DNA of 64,000 nucleotides from positions 1-64,000 of the forward strand of contig JAFAGA010000073.1 in assembly GCA_023423045.1 (NCBI GenBank), written 5' to 3'. Every line of letters begins with the position of its first letter. Position 1 is the stretch's first letter. Position numbers and translations under genes: made by a program. The stretch is from Bacillota bacterium. Lineage in GTDB: Bacteria; Bacillota; Clostridia; Lachnospirales; Lachnospiraceae. Shown piece by piece: positions 44,604 to 53,268 of this stretch. Under the pieces are notes generated by a model. That model made no database searches and was not told the origin of the DNA. It saw only the letters and a list, made by a program, of their open reading frames with translations.

Positions 44604-47510
44604 ATGAGAATTACAGCGTGTAAGACAAATCATATGGTAAATCCTCTTGGCTATGGCATGGAGCGTGCAACAATATCCTGGATTACGGAGGATACTGCTT
44701 CAAAAAGGCAGACGGCTGCCCAAGTTATGGTGTCAATGGATGAGGAAGGGAAAGAGGTGCTTCATGACAGCGGAAGGAGGGAAGATATCGTAAGTCTGGC
44801 GTACGACCTTCCCATCAGTCTATTGCCTAATACCCGATATTATTGGAGTGTCAGAGTATGGGGAGATGCAGGGGATGAGGCAGTCAGCGGGATGAACTGG
44901 TTCGAGACCGGCAAGCGAACGAAAGAATGGCAGGCAAAGTGGATCACAACGCCCTGGGAGGATGAGAATCTCCACCCCTGTGTAAGAAGGAGCTTCCACA
45001 TCCCAGGCGGTGTCAAAGCAGCAAGGGCTTATATCACAGGTATGGGCTTATACGAGCTTGAACTGAACGGAAAGAGAATCGGGGAAGAGCGTCTGACCCC
45101 TTACTGTAACAGCTATGATGCCTGGGTTCAGTACCAAACCTATGATATTACCGAAGCGTTGAGGGAAGGGAGCAATACCGTTGGTGTTATGCTGAATAAC
45201 GGCTGGGCGAAAGGACCCTTCGGAACCTTTGGAGATTTGAACACTCCTTATATCGATGTGTTTGCGCTGCTATGCGAGCTTCATATCACAATGGAGGATG
45301 GAAGCACACAGGTGATTGCCTCGGATTCCGAGTGGCTGTGCAAGCCCTCTCCGGTGGTGGAGGACAGCATCTATAATGGTGAAATATATGATGCCAATCG
45401 GGAGATCCCAGGATGGTCCGCTCCCGGACTTGATATTTCCGATTGGGAGAGGATGAAGGAATTCACACCTACAGGGCTGGGCAAAGTAACGGACAGGCTT
45501 TCCCTGCCGGTTCTCGTAAAGGAAACAATTGCGCCCATCCGGCTGCTTCATACTCCCGCCGGTGAGCTGGTACTGGATATGGGACAGAATATGGTGGGAT
45601 GGCTGCGAATTCATATTCGTGAGCCCAAGGGAACCAGGATAAAGATCACCCATGGAGAAGTGCTGCAGGAGGAGAATTTTTACCGGGATAACCTGCGCGG
45701 TGCGAAAGCGGAGTATCATTTCATCTGTGACGGAAGTGACCGCATCATTGAGCCGCATACCACCTTCTACGGCTTCCGTTATGCGAAGCTGGAGGGATTC
45801 ACGAAACCGATCCGGTTGGAGGATTTTACCGGCTGTGTTGTCTATTCCGATTTGGAGGAAACAGGAAGGATTGAGACCTCCGATCCATTGGTGAACCGGC
45901 TTTTCTTAAATACCCTATGGAGTCAGAAGGGAAATTTCCTGGATGTTCCCACGGATTGTCCGCAGCGTGACGAGAGAATGGGCTGGACGGGGGATGCCCA
46001 GGTATTTGCGGGGACGGCCTCCTTTCATATGGATACCTATGCTTTTTATACAAAGTTCATGCATGATCTTTATGAGGACCAGAAATTCAGTGACGGCATG
46101 GTAGCCAGCACGGTTCCGACCTTTAGCAAAATAAAGAATAAGGACAGCAGCTTTACCGGCGGAGGGGCCTGTGCATGGTCCGACTGTGCCACGGTAATTC
46201 CCTGGGAAGTGTATTTGCATTTTGGAGATAAGACAATTCTGGAGAGACAGTATCAGAGTATGAAGGACTGGGTGGACTGGATACGCAGGCAGGATGAGAA
46301 ATCAGGCGGGCGCAGACTTTGGACCGTGGGCTTTCATTTTGGAGACTGGCTGGCACTGGACGGTCCGGTGGAAGGCGGTGTGATGGGAGGAACGGATCAC
46401 GGATTACTGGCCTCGGCGTATTACCGTCTTTCCACAAATATCCTGGCCAAGGCTGCCGGAGTTCTGGGGCTTTTGGAGGATGCCAAATTCTATGGGGAGC
46501 TTTCCGAAGAGATTAGGAGGGCGATTTGGGAGGAATATTTCTCGAAGAATGGGCGGTCTGCGGTTCCGACCCAGACGGCCCATGTGGTAGCACTTCATTT
46601 TGAACTCGTAGAGACTGGAGTACGTCAACGTGTTCTGGCTGATTTGCGGGCTCTGCTGCGTAAGAATGATATGCATCTGAAGACCGGCTTTATCGGAACG
46701 CCTTATCTATGCCGCACCCTGTCGGATAACGGGGCCCCGGAGGATGCCTATCGGGTCTTCTTTCAAGAAGATTACCCCAGTTGGCTCTATGAGGTTATCA
46801 TGGGGGCAACCACGGTATGGGAACGTTGGAATTCCGTCCTGCCTGACGGCAAAATGTCCGGCACCGGGATGAATTCCCTGAATCATTATGCCTATGGCTC
46901 TATTGCGGAATGGATGTATCGGAATATGTGCGGCATTAATCCGTTGGAGGAGGCCCCGGGCTTTCGAAAGTTCCTGTTAAAGCCGGAGGTCTGCGGCAGG
47001 CTGTATTATGCAAAGGCAGAATTAAAATCCGCAATGGGTCTGATTGAGAGCGGCTGGAGAAGGGAAAAGAACGGAACACTTACCATCGAATTCACGGTGC
47101 CCTTCAATTCTGAAGCGACAGCGTTTCTTCCTGACGCAAAGCTTGACTCAGTCCGGGGGGCGGAAGGCTTAAGAGCGGAGCAGGCCGGGGATAGGGTGAG
47201 GCTCCTGCTCGGCGCAGGAAAGTATGTGTTCTCCTATGTGCCGACGAAGGAATATGAGCTGAAGTACTCCATCACAGCACCCATGGGTGAATTGCTCAGT
47301 AATGCGCAGACCCGGGAGATCATGGCTGAGCTGGTGCCGCAGTTTCTCCGGGCGATCGAAGAGAATGCGGGAGCAGGACTTCCTTACAGCATCGAAGAAG
47401 CAGCTGCCGAAGGCAGCGACCTGGGGCTTCGTGTTCTTTTAAGAAATGCGGACCTGAAGAGCTTGAATGACAGACTGTCGCAAGTTCCCTATCCGCTAAG
47501 GTTTTGTTAG
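44604..47510 (+). CDS. Alpha-L-rhamnosidase, GH78
   Basis: 968 residues. N-terminal beta-sandwich domains (including the KWITTPWEDENLHPCVRRSF region), then an (alpha/alpha)6 catalytic domain with the GH78 signature DVPTDCPQRDERMGWTGD (about 447-464; Asp456, Glu457 and Asp464 likely matter) and AYGSIAEWMY later. A C-terminal beta domain and an extra 85-residue tail (from TKEYELKYS) follow. No signal peptide: releases rhamnose from imported saponin, flavonoid or pectin fragments. Regulated by the divergent AraC gene. Confidence 0.93.
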   Translation: MRITACKTNHMVNPLGYGMERATISWITEDTASKRQTAAQVMVSMDEEGKEVLHDSGRREDIVSLAYDLPISLLPNTRYYWSVRVWGDAGDEAVSGMNWFETGKRTKEWQAKWITTPWEDENLHPCVRRSFHIPGGVKAARAYITGMGLYELELNGKRIGEERLTPYCNSYDAWVQYQTYDITEALREGSNTVGVMLNNGWAKGPFGTFGDLNTPYIDVFALLCELHITMEDGSTQVIASDSEWLCKPSPVVEDSIYNGEIYDANREIPGWSAPGLDISDWERMKEFTPTGLGKVTDRLSLPVLVKETIAPIRLLHTPAGELVLDMGQNMVGWLRIHIREPKGTRIKITHGEVLQEENFYRDNLRGAKAEYHFICDGSDRIIEPHTTFYGFRYAKLEGFTKPIRLEDFTGCVVYSDLEETGRIETSDPLVNRLFLNTLWSQKGNFLDVPTDCPQRDERMGWTGDAQVFAGTASFHMDTYAFYTKFMHDLYEDQKFSDGMVASTVPTFSKIKNKDSSFTGGGACAWSDCATVIPWEVYLHFGDKTILERQYQSMKDWVDWIRRQDEKSGGRRLWTVGFHFGDWLALDGPVEGGVMGGTDHGLLASAYYRLSTNILAKAAGVLGLLEDAKFYGELSEEIRRAIWEEYFSKNGRSAVPTQTAHVVALHFELVETGVRQRVLADLRALLRKNDMHLKTGFIGTPYLCRTLSDNGAPEDAYRVFFQEDYPSWLYEVIMGATTVWERWNSVLPDGKMSGTGMNSLNHYAYGSIAEWMYRNMCGINPLEEAPGFRKFLLKPEVCGRLYYAKAELKSAMGLIESGWRREKNGTLTIEFTVPFNSEATAFLPDAKLDSVRGAEGLRAEQAGDRVRLLLGAGKYVFSYVPTKEYELKYSITAPMGELLSNAQTREIMAELVPQFLRAIEENAGAGLPYSIEEAAAEGSDLGLRVLLRNADLKSLNDRLSQVPYPLRFC

Positions 47511-47632
47511 GCGGAAGCTCTGTTTGGGTTGAAGCTTTGTTTGGGCGGAAGATCTGTTTAGGCTAAAGACCTGTTTAAGCTAAAGTTCTGTTTAAGCTGA
47601 GGCCCTGTTAAACGAATACTTTGTTTAAGAGA
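47497..47632 (+). repeat. 17-bp degenerate tandem repeat, eight units
   Basis: Units start at 47497, 47514, 47531, 47548, 47565, 47582, 47599 and 47616, consensus RAAGNTCTGTTTAAGCT. The first unit covers the rhamnosidase stop codon. Exact 17-base spacing throughout with base drift between units. Not in-frame coding (17 is not a multiple of 3). Confidence 0.8.
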
Positions 47633-47685
47633 TAGAAGACGTCACAGGATAGGAGAAGAAGAGAAGAAAGGAATAGCATTGATTT

Positions 47686-47774
47686 GCACAGCACGGTGCA
47701 GCCGCCTCTCTATGTTCGAAGCCAATGAACCGTTGGATTTGGTCATAGAAGAGCAGCAGCCCCCCGTGCTGTGC
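47686..47774 (+). terminator. Possible terminator or structured RNA after the repeat array
   Basis: 11-bp perfect arms GCACAGCACGG (47686-47696) and CCGTGCTGTGC (47764-47774), 67 bases apart, followed by TTTTTC. A 65-codon frame at 47679 spans it but looks unreal. Nothing else is recognised to 47973. Confidence 0.4.
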
Positions 47775-47973
47775 TTTTTCTTTGCCAGGATATGGTGCCG
47801 TAAAAAATTCAAAAATATGAAACTAATTAGAAAGCCGCGGCGTCTAATCCACGTATCGGAAAGGAAAAGCGGATAATGCATTCTTTTCGATGGCTGGAAA
47901 GTGATTAGAGTTGCCGAAAGCATCTTTAAGCATTTCAATCATAATTATTTTTAAACAACTGGAGGAAACAATA

Positions 47974-48663
47974 ATGAGAGTAAAAAAAATGATAATGACT
48001 TTATCCATCGCTGCAATTATGCTGGCATTCACAGGCTGCCAGAGGCCGGTTTCGGATAACAATCTTCCCAAAGAGGATGAGAACGTTGTTACAGGTACAG
48101 AAGAGAAGGATAATATAGAGCAGGGAGATAACGGACAGGATAACGACGAGAAGAAGGATGATGGGGAGAATGATGACGGGAAGAACGAGAAGGAGCAGGG
48201 CAGCAGCGGACAGGAAGATCAGAGTATCCTGAAGGGTGATCTGACGAAGATCATTGAGAAAATCTATGAGAAAAAGGATACTGGGATCAACCTGTTTAAT
48301 ACACCCATCGATCTTAATGATATGGATTCTGTAAGGTACAATACCGGTCTTGAGGATATATCCAAGGTGAAAGAAGCGGTGGTATCCGAGGCAATGATCA
48401 GCTCACAGGCTTATTCCATGGTGCTTCTTCGTACGAACACTTCTGCGGACGCAGAGGAAGTCGCCAAGGCCATGCTGGACGGCATCAATACAAGAAAGTG
48501 GATCTGTGTTGAAGCTGATGATATCAAGATTGTAACCCATGATGATCTGGTATTGCTTGCGATGGTTGCTTCTTCCATGGATGAGGTGGTAACCTCCCAG
48601 CAGTTGGTAGATGCCTTTGGGGAAATCTGTGATACGAAGTTCGAGAAGGTTCTGACCAAATAG
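47974..48663 (+). CDS. DUF4358 lipoprotein
   Basis: 229 residues from ATG 47974 (CTGGAGG upstream). Lipobox LAFTGC (Cys about 23), a low-complexity Asp/Glu/Lys/Gly linker (about 30-85), then a DUF4358 domain (MDSVRYNTGLEDISKVKEAVV...). Function unknown. In Firmicutes it is often found with MBOAT and DHHW genes, as here, so it probably works with them at the outer membrane face. Confidence 0.87.
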   Translation: MRVKKMIMTLSIAAIMLAFTGCQRPVSDNNLPKEDENVVTGTEEKDNIEQGDNGQDNDEKKDDGENDDGKNEKEQGSSGQEDQSILKGDLTKIIEKIYEKKDTGINLFNTPIDLNDMDSVRYNTGLEDISKVKEAVVSEAMISSQAYSMVLLRTNTSADAEEVAKAMLDGINTRKWICVEADDIKIVTHDDLVLLAMVASSMDEVVTSQQLVDAFGEICDTKFEKVLTK

Positions 48664-48725
48664 AGACAGAGGAATATAAAAAGTATAAATATAAAATTAG
48701 AAAAGGACAGGTACGATCAGCTTTT

Positions 48726-50129
48726 ATGATGTTTTCAAGTATAACGTTCTTATTTTATTTTTTACCGCTGGTAGCAGGTATTTATTTTATCAGCCCCTGG
48801 AAGCTTAAAAATTATGTCTTGCTATTTTTCTCCCTGGTTTTTTACGGCTGGGGAGAGCCAAAATATATTCTGCTTATGGGGATATCCATCCTGGTAAATT
48901 ATATGTTGGGATTGCTTATTGAAAAAGATGCCGGTACCGGCAGGCCGAAGCTTTGGTTGTCCCTGTCCCTTATCATATCTCTGGGAATGCTGGGATATTA
49001 TAAGTACACAGATTTTGTAATTGGGAGCGTGAATTCGGCCGCCGGTTGGTCCATACCCTTGCAGAAGGTGGCACTTCCCATAGGGATCAGCTTTTATACC
49101 TTTCAGATTCTCAGCTATACCATCGATGTGTACCGGGGTAACACCAAGGCGCAGAAGAACATAGCCTATTTGGCGACCTATTTGGCTTTCTTTCCGCAAT
49201 TAATTGCCGGACCCATTGTCCGCTATATCGATATTGCCCAGGCTCTGGAGAATAGGAGCCATAGCTTGGAGAAAATCCGTCACGGATTGCGAAGATTTCT
49301 GATCGGTCTGTCCAAAAAGGTATTGATTGCAAACTCTCTTGGGGAGTTATGCGCTATTATTACAGAATCCCAGGAGAAGACGGTCCTGTTCTGGTGGATG
49401 TATGCGCTGGCCTTTACACTTCAGATATATTTTGATTTCTCAGGCTATAGTGATATGGCAATCGGTATGGGCAAGATATTTGGCTTCGAATTCCTGGAGA
49501 ATTTTAATTATCCATTTATCTCCGCCAGCATTACGGAGTTCTGGCGAAGATGGCATATGTCACTGGGGACCTGGTTCAGGGATTATCTTTATATCCCCCT
49601 GGGAGGAAACCGGGTTTCTGTGTCCCGGTGGCTCTTCAATATTTTGGTGGTATGGATGTTAACCGGTCTGTGGCATGGTGCGGCATGGAATTTTGTTGCC
49701 TGGGGGATTATGTTTGCGCTGCTTTTGATTTTGGAGAAGCTATGGCTTGGAAGGCTTTTGAAAAAGCTTCCCAATGCTTTGTCCCATCTCTATGTCATTT
49801 TTCTGGTGATAATCAGCTTCGTAGTATTTGATGCTCCCAGCTTGACGGCAGCAATGGAGAGAATTGGAGCCATGTTGGGAATGAAGGGGCTTCCTCTCTC
49901 AGGAATACAGTCGGCCTATTATCTCCGAAGCTACCTGGTGGTATTGCTGATTGCCATAATCGGCAGCACTCCTCTTCCCAAAGAACTTTGGCAGGGCTTA
50001 AGCAGAACAAGGCTGGGGGATATGGTACAGAGAGCAGCAGAGCCGATTGCATGTGCGGCGTTTCTTTTATTAGCAGCGGCATATCTGGTGGATGCGTCCT
50101 TTAACCCGTTTTTGTATTTTAGATTCTAG
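48726..50129 (+). CDS. MBOAT-family O-acyltransferase (AlgI-like)
   Basis: 467 residues, about 11 membrane helices beginning SITFLFYFLPLVAGIYF. Conserved MBOAT His in GLWHGAAWNFVAWG (about 315) and the upstream NYPFISASITEFWRRWH segment. It moves an acyl (usually acetyl) group across the membrane to cell-wall or extracellular polysaccharide. ATG 48729 is an alternative start. Followed 11 bases later by its partner. Confidence 0.92.
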   Translation: MMFSSITFLFYFLPLVAGIYFISPWKLKNYVLLFFSLVFYGWGEPKYILLMGISILVNYMLGLLIEKDAGTGRPKLWLSLSLIISLGMLGYYKYTDFVIGSVNSAAGWSIPLQKVALPIGISFYTFQILSYTIDVYRGNTKAQKNIAYLATYLAFFPQLIAGPIVRYIDIAQALENRSHSLEKIRHGLRRFLIGLSKKVLIANSLGELCAIITESQEKTVLFWWMYALAFTLQIYFDFSGYSDMAIGMGKIFGFEFLENFNYPFISASITEFWRRWHMSLGTWFRDYLYIPLGGNRVSVSRWLFNILVVWMLTGLWHGAAWNFVAWGIMFALLLILEKLWLGRLLKKLPNALSHLYVIFLVIISFVVFDAPSLTAAMERIGAMLGMKGLPLSGIQSAYYLRSYLVVLLIAIIGSTPLPKELWQGLSRTRLGDMVQRAAEPIACAAFLLLAAAYLVDASFNPFLYFRF

Positions 50130-50140
50130 GAGGTATTGGG

Positions 50141-51244
50141 ATGAAGGAAAAATGGATGAATAGGGCGGCTGTTATCCTAATCGGGAGTGTGTGGATTATT
50201 CTTACCCTGCTCTCCTGGTTTCACCAACCTCAAGAGATTTCCGTGAGTGAGAGAAGAAAATTGGAGCAGCTACCCGAGTTTAGCGCTGGGAATCTGATTT
50301 CCGGGAAATTTATGGAGGATTTTGAACAGTATGCCAAGGATCAGTTTCCGTATCGTTTTTTCTTTCGGACCCTGAAAGCCTACACCAGATTTTATCCTTT
50401 GGGGCAGAAGGATAATAACGGTATTTATATTGAGGATGGCTATGCAGTAAAGCTGGATTATCCATTGAATGAGGCTTCGGTACAGAAGGCAGCGAAAAAG
50501 CTGGAATACCTTTATCAAAAATATATGGAGAATAAAGATGTCAGTGTATATTTTTCCATTGTTCCGGACAAGGGCTATTTTCTTTCCAAAGAGAATGGGT
50601 ACCCCTCGATGGATTATCAGAAGCTATTTGAAATCATGAAATCTGATCTGGATTTTGCACAATATATTGATATTACAGATACGCTGACCGTGGAAGATTA
50701 CTATAGGACGGATATTCATTGGAGGCAGGAAAGCCTTAAGAAGGCAGCCGATGTGATTAGAAGAGCCATGGGAAACAGGGGCATTGCGGGGGAGTATACA
50801 AAGATCCGCGTTTCGGCACCTTTCTACGGAGTCTACTATGGGCATGCCGCTTTGCCGATGAAGCCGGATGATTTGGTGTATCTGACCAATGATATTATCG
50901 CCGGATGCAATGTGTATAATATGGAGACGGATAAGATAACTCCGGTATATGATACGGAAAAGCTTACGGGCAATGACCCTTATGATGTGTTTCTCTCCGG
51001 AGCTGCGCCGCTGCTGGTGATCAGCAATCCCCAGGCGGATACTTCAAAGGAACTGGTAGTATTTCGTGATTCTTTTGGAAGCAGCCTTTCACCCCTTCTG
51101 CTGGAGGAGTATTCCAAGGTAACCCTGGTTGATATCCGGTATATAAGCAGCGATCTGTTGGAGAACTATCTTACCTTTGAACATCAGGATGTGTTGTTCC
51201 TGTACAGCACTCCGATCTTAAACTCTAGTTCTGTGCTGAAATAG
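50141..51244 (+). CDS. DHHW-family protein, AlgX/AlgJ-like acetyltransferase partner
   Basis: 367 residues, AGGAGG ribosome site. N-terminal membrane anchor (AAVILIGSVWIILTLLSWF), then an SGNH-like extracellular domain with TDIHWRQES (the DHHW-like motif, about 188) and a likely Ser in VVFRDSFGSSLSPLL. It probably completes acyl transfer from the MBOAT protein to a polymer outside the cell. Terminator after it. Confidence 0.9.
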   Translation: MKEKWMNRAAVILIGSVWIILTLLSWFHQPQEISVSERRKLEQLPEFSAGNLISGKFMEDFEQYAKDQFPYRFFFRTLKAYTRFYPLGQKDNNGIYIEDGYAVKLDYPLNEASVQKAAKKLEYLYQKYMENKDVSVYFSIVPDKGYFLSKENGYPSMDYQKLFEIMKSDLDFAQYIDITDTLTVEDYYRTDIHWRQESLKKAADVIRRAMGNRGIAGEYTKIRVSAPFYGVYYGHAALPMKPDDLVYLTNDIIAGCNVYNMETDKITPVYDTEKLTGNDPYDVFLSGAAPLLVISNPQADTSKELVVFRDSFGSSLSPLLLEEYSKVTLVDIRYISSDLLENYLTFEHQDVLFLYSTPILNSSSVLK

Positions 51245-51270
51245 AAAGTACTTAAACGAATATTCAAAAG

Positions 51271-51293
51271 AGAGGCATTTAGCCTCTTTTTTT
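51271..51293 (+). terminator. Terminator after the DHHW gene
   Basis: Stem AGAGGC/GCCTCT with ATTTA loop and seven T. Confidence 0.75.
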
Positions 51294-51312
51294 CTGTATA
51301 TCGACAATATTA

Positions 51313-51341
51313 TTGTAAAGAGGGAGGATTCTATATATAAT
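51313..51341 (+). promoter_or_regulatory. Promoter of the VOC-protein gene
   Basis: TTGTAA (51313-51318), 17-base spacer, TATAAT (51336-51341). The leader of about 150 bases ends in a 9-base AAAAAAGAG-type tandem repeat (about 51445-51486). Confidence 0.5.
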
Positions 51342-51499
51342 AAGGATGACTAAAACAATGTTGAAATGTTGTTAAACTAAAAGAAAATATGATAAAGATG
51401 AAAAAGGCAGAGCAGGACTAGAAGACAGGATAAAAGAGATAAAAAAGAGAGAAAAGAGAAAAAAGAGAAAAAAGAGAAAAAAGAGCGAGGAGAGATTAC

Positions 51500-51892
51500 A
51501 TGATTAAAGGGCGAAAAATAGGGCATTTGGGACTGGCGACAAATCATATTGAAAAGAATGCGGCATGGTACAAGGATGTGCTCGGATTTGAAGAAATTGG
51601 TTCCTTTGTCACACCAAAAGGAGAGCCGGTTTATTTTTTACAGGGGAATGGATTTGTCTATGAGATGTATCAACCCATACCGGCGGTACCCAAGGAGCTG
51701 GAAGGGAAAATTGATCATTTTTCCTTTGATTCCACGGATATTGAAGCGGACTACAAGGAGTGCATTGAAGCCGGATATCAGATAACAACCAATGGGATAG
51801 AAGAGATACCTACTTTTTGGGAACGAGGAATTCGTTATTTTAAAATTGCAAGCCCCTCGGGAGAAGAATTCGAATTCTGCCAGATCTTGTAA
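51500..51892 (+). CDS. VOC-family (glyoxalase-like) protein
   Basis: 130 residues, GAGGAGAG site. Two beta-alpha-beta-beta-beta modules: GHLGLATNHIEKNAAWYKDVLGF and DHFSFDSTDIEADYKECIEAGY, ending GEEFEFCQIL. A metal-dependent lyase, dioxygenase or binding protein; the substrate is unknown. It stands alone between the DHHW and deacetylase genes. Confidence 0.87.
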   Translation: MIKGRKIGHLGLATNHIEKNAAWYKDVLGFEEIGSFVTPKGEPVYFLQGNGFVYEMYQPIPAVPKELEGKIDHFSFDSTDIEADYKECIEAGYQITTNGIEEIPTFWERGIRYFKIASPSGEEFEFCQIL

Positions 51893-52054
51893 TCGGGCTC
51901 AGAAATGACTAAGCTTGAATTAGTAATAATATAAATCTGATAAACAAGAAGTTCACAAAACTATAAGCTTCCTGCTGAAATAGGAGAGTATATCATTCTG
52001 GTGCGGCATTCTCCGCATATTCCTTGTAGCATTTGGCTTGGTATTTAGCGAATG

Positions 52055-52083
52055 TTGTACTTGCACTGCCAATATATTATATT
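52055..52083 (+). promoter_or_regulatory. Promoter of the deacetylase gene
   Basis: TTGTAC (52055-52060), 17-base spacer, TATATT (52078-52083), 27 bases from the start. Confidence 0.45.
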
Positions 52084-52109
52084 AACACAGGATTCTTCTG
52101 GAGGGAACT

Positions 52110-52973
52110 ATGATAAGCAAGTCAGGTGTTCATACCGGGCCGGAATCGGTGAAGGAGCAGGATTGGCTCAGTCAGGAAGAAGCAGGAAAGGATACGGATG
52201 CATATGTTGTTAACAACGCATCCTTATTTGTTAAGGTAGGGATCGTAGTATTGAGCATAATCATGATAGTCGGGCTTGGTATAAAGTTGATTCCGGGAGC
52301 AGTTACTGTTACTACGCTGAGCACCAGAAATGATATTCCGATTCACAGTGTGGAATGCGAGGGCCCCAGGGTTTCGCTCAGCTTTGATGTGGCATGGGCT
52401 AACGGTACGATTCCCAAGATACTGGATATTCTTGAGAAGCATGAGGTGAAAGCCACCTTTTTTCTAACAGGGGAATGGGCAAAGCAATATCCTGAGGATG
52501 TAAAAGCCATAGCGGCAGCAGGGCATGATCTGGGCAATCACAGTGAAAAGCACAAGGAAATGACCCGGCTGTCGAAGGAAGAATGTATTCGGGAAATTGT
52601 AGAGACTCACGAGCAGGTGAAGAAGCTGACCGGGGTAGAGATGAAGCTGTTCCGCGCACCTTATGGGGCCTATGATAATACGCTGGTGGGAGTAGCGAGA
52701 GAGTGCGGATATTATACGATTCAATGGAATATTGACAGTATGGACTGGAAAGATTACGGTACGGATCAAATCATAAAGACAGTAGTTGACAATGAACAGC
52801 TGGAGAACGGCTCCATCGTACTGATGCACAACGGAGCCAAGTATATTACGGAGGCATTGGATGGGGTTATTACCGGTCTGGAGGAAAAAGGATACGAGAT
52901 AGTTCCGGTATCGGAATTGATCTATACAGGAGATTGTAAGGTGGACCAGATGGGAAGGCAGTATAAGAGGTAG
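52110..52973 (+). CDS. Membrane-anchored polysaccharide deacetylase
   Basis: 287 residues, CTGGAGGG site. Membrane anchor VGIVVLSIIMIVGLGIKLI (about 47-65), then a NodB domain with motif 1 SFDVAW (the second Asp of the usual FDDG is Val here, as in PdaB-type enzymes), motif 2 NHSEKH and motif 3 RAPYG. It removes acetyl from peptidoglycan or other amino-sugar polymer on the outer face. Monocistronic. Confidence 0.9.
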   Translation: MISKSGVHTGPESVKEQDWLSQEEAGKDTDAYVVNNASLFVKVGIVVLSIIMIVGLGIKLIPGAVTVTTLSTRNDIPIHSVECEGPRVSLSFDVAWANGTIPKILDILEKHEVKATFFLTGEWAKQYPEDVKAIAAAGHDLGNHSEKHKEMTRLSKEECIREIVETHEQVKKLTGVEMKLFRAPYGAYDNTLVGVARECGYYTIQWNIDSMDWKDYGTDQIIKTVVDNEQLENGSIVLMHNGAKYITEALDGVITGLEEKGYEIVPVSELIYTGDCKVDQMGRQYKR

Positions 52974-52994
52974 AATAATTATGTATTAAAGACT

Positions 52995-53030
52995 AACTGG
53001 GGGACAATAGATGCTCCCAGTTTCTTTTTA
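52995..53030 (+). terminator. Terminator after the deacetylase gene
   Basis: Stem AACTGGG/CCCAGTT (52995-53001 with 53016-53022), then TCTTTTT. Confidence 0.6.
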
Positions 53031-53067
53031 GAGTTCTTTTGTTTAACATCTTCTATAGTAAGATTTC

Positions 53068-53096
53068 TTGTAGGTGTTTGTAAAATGTGGTACTAT
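53068..53096 (+). promoter_or_regulatory. Promoter upstream of the GGDEF remnant
   Basis: TTGTAG (53068-53073), 17-base spacer, TACTAT (53091-53096). Lies 21 bases before the remnant and could also serve the serine hydrolase. Confidence 0.45.
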
Positions 53097-53117
53097 TGGA
53101 TGTAAATACTTGAACTT

Positions 53118-53246
53118 ATGTCAGGACTCATTGGATATGTTCTTTTTAGCGCAGACGGTATGGAACTGGAGGCTTTGATTGAAACAGCGGATAAATCCAT
53201 GTATGATGTGAAAAGAGAACGAAAAGGACAGGGGAAGGTATGCTGA
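53118..53246 (+). pseudogene. C-terminal remnant of a GGDEF domain
   Basis: A 42-codon frame from ATG 53118 reads GYVLFSADGMELEALIETAD then KSMYDVKRERKGQGKV, the end of a GGDEF domain (G-x-x-x-F-x-x-D-G...L...AD-x-A-M-Y-x-x-K). The catalytic part is missing. It follows a promoter-like sequence, suggesting an internal deletion that removed most of a diguanylate cyclase gene. No ribosome site seen. Confidence 0.6.
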
Positions 53247-53268
53247 GGCATAGGAGAGGATTTTCAGT

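Noticed and set aside
47497..47632. CRISPR array
   Set aside because: Units of 17 bp are directly adjacent with no spacers and no cas genes.
47642..47938. 98-codon minus-strand frame and 65-codon plus-strand frame after the repeat array
   Set aside because: They cross an inverted repeat, have no ribosome sites, and show no recognisable family.
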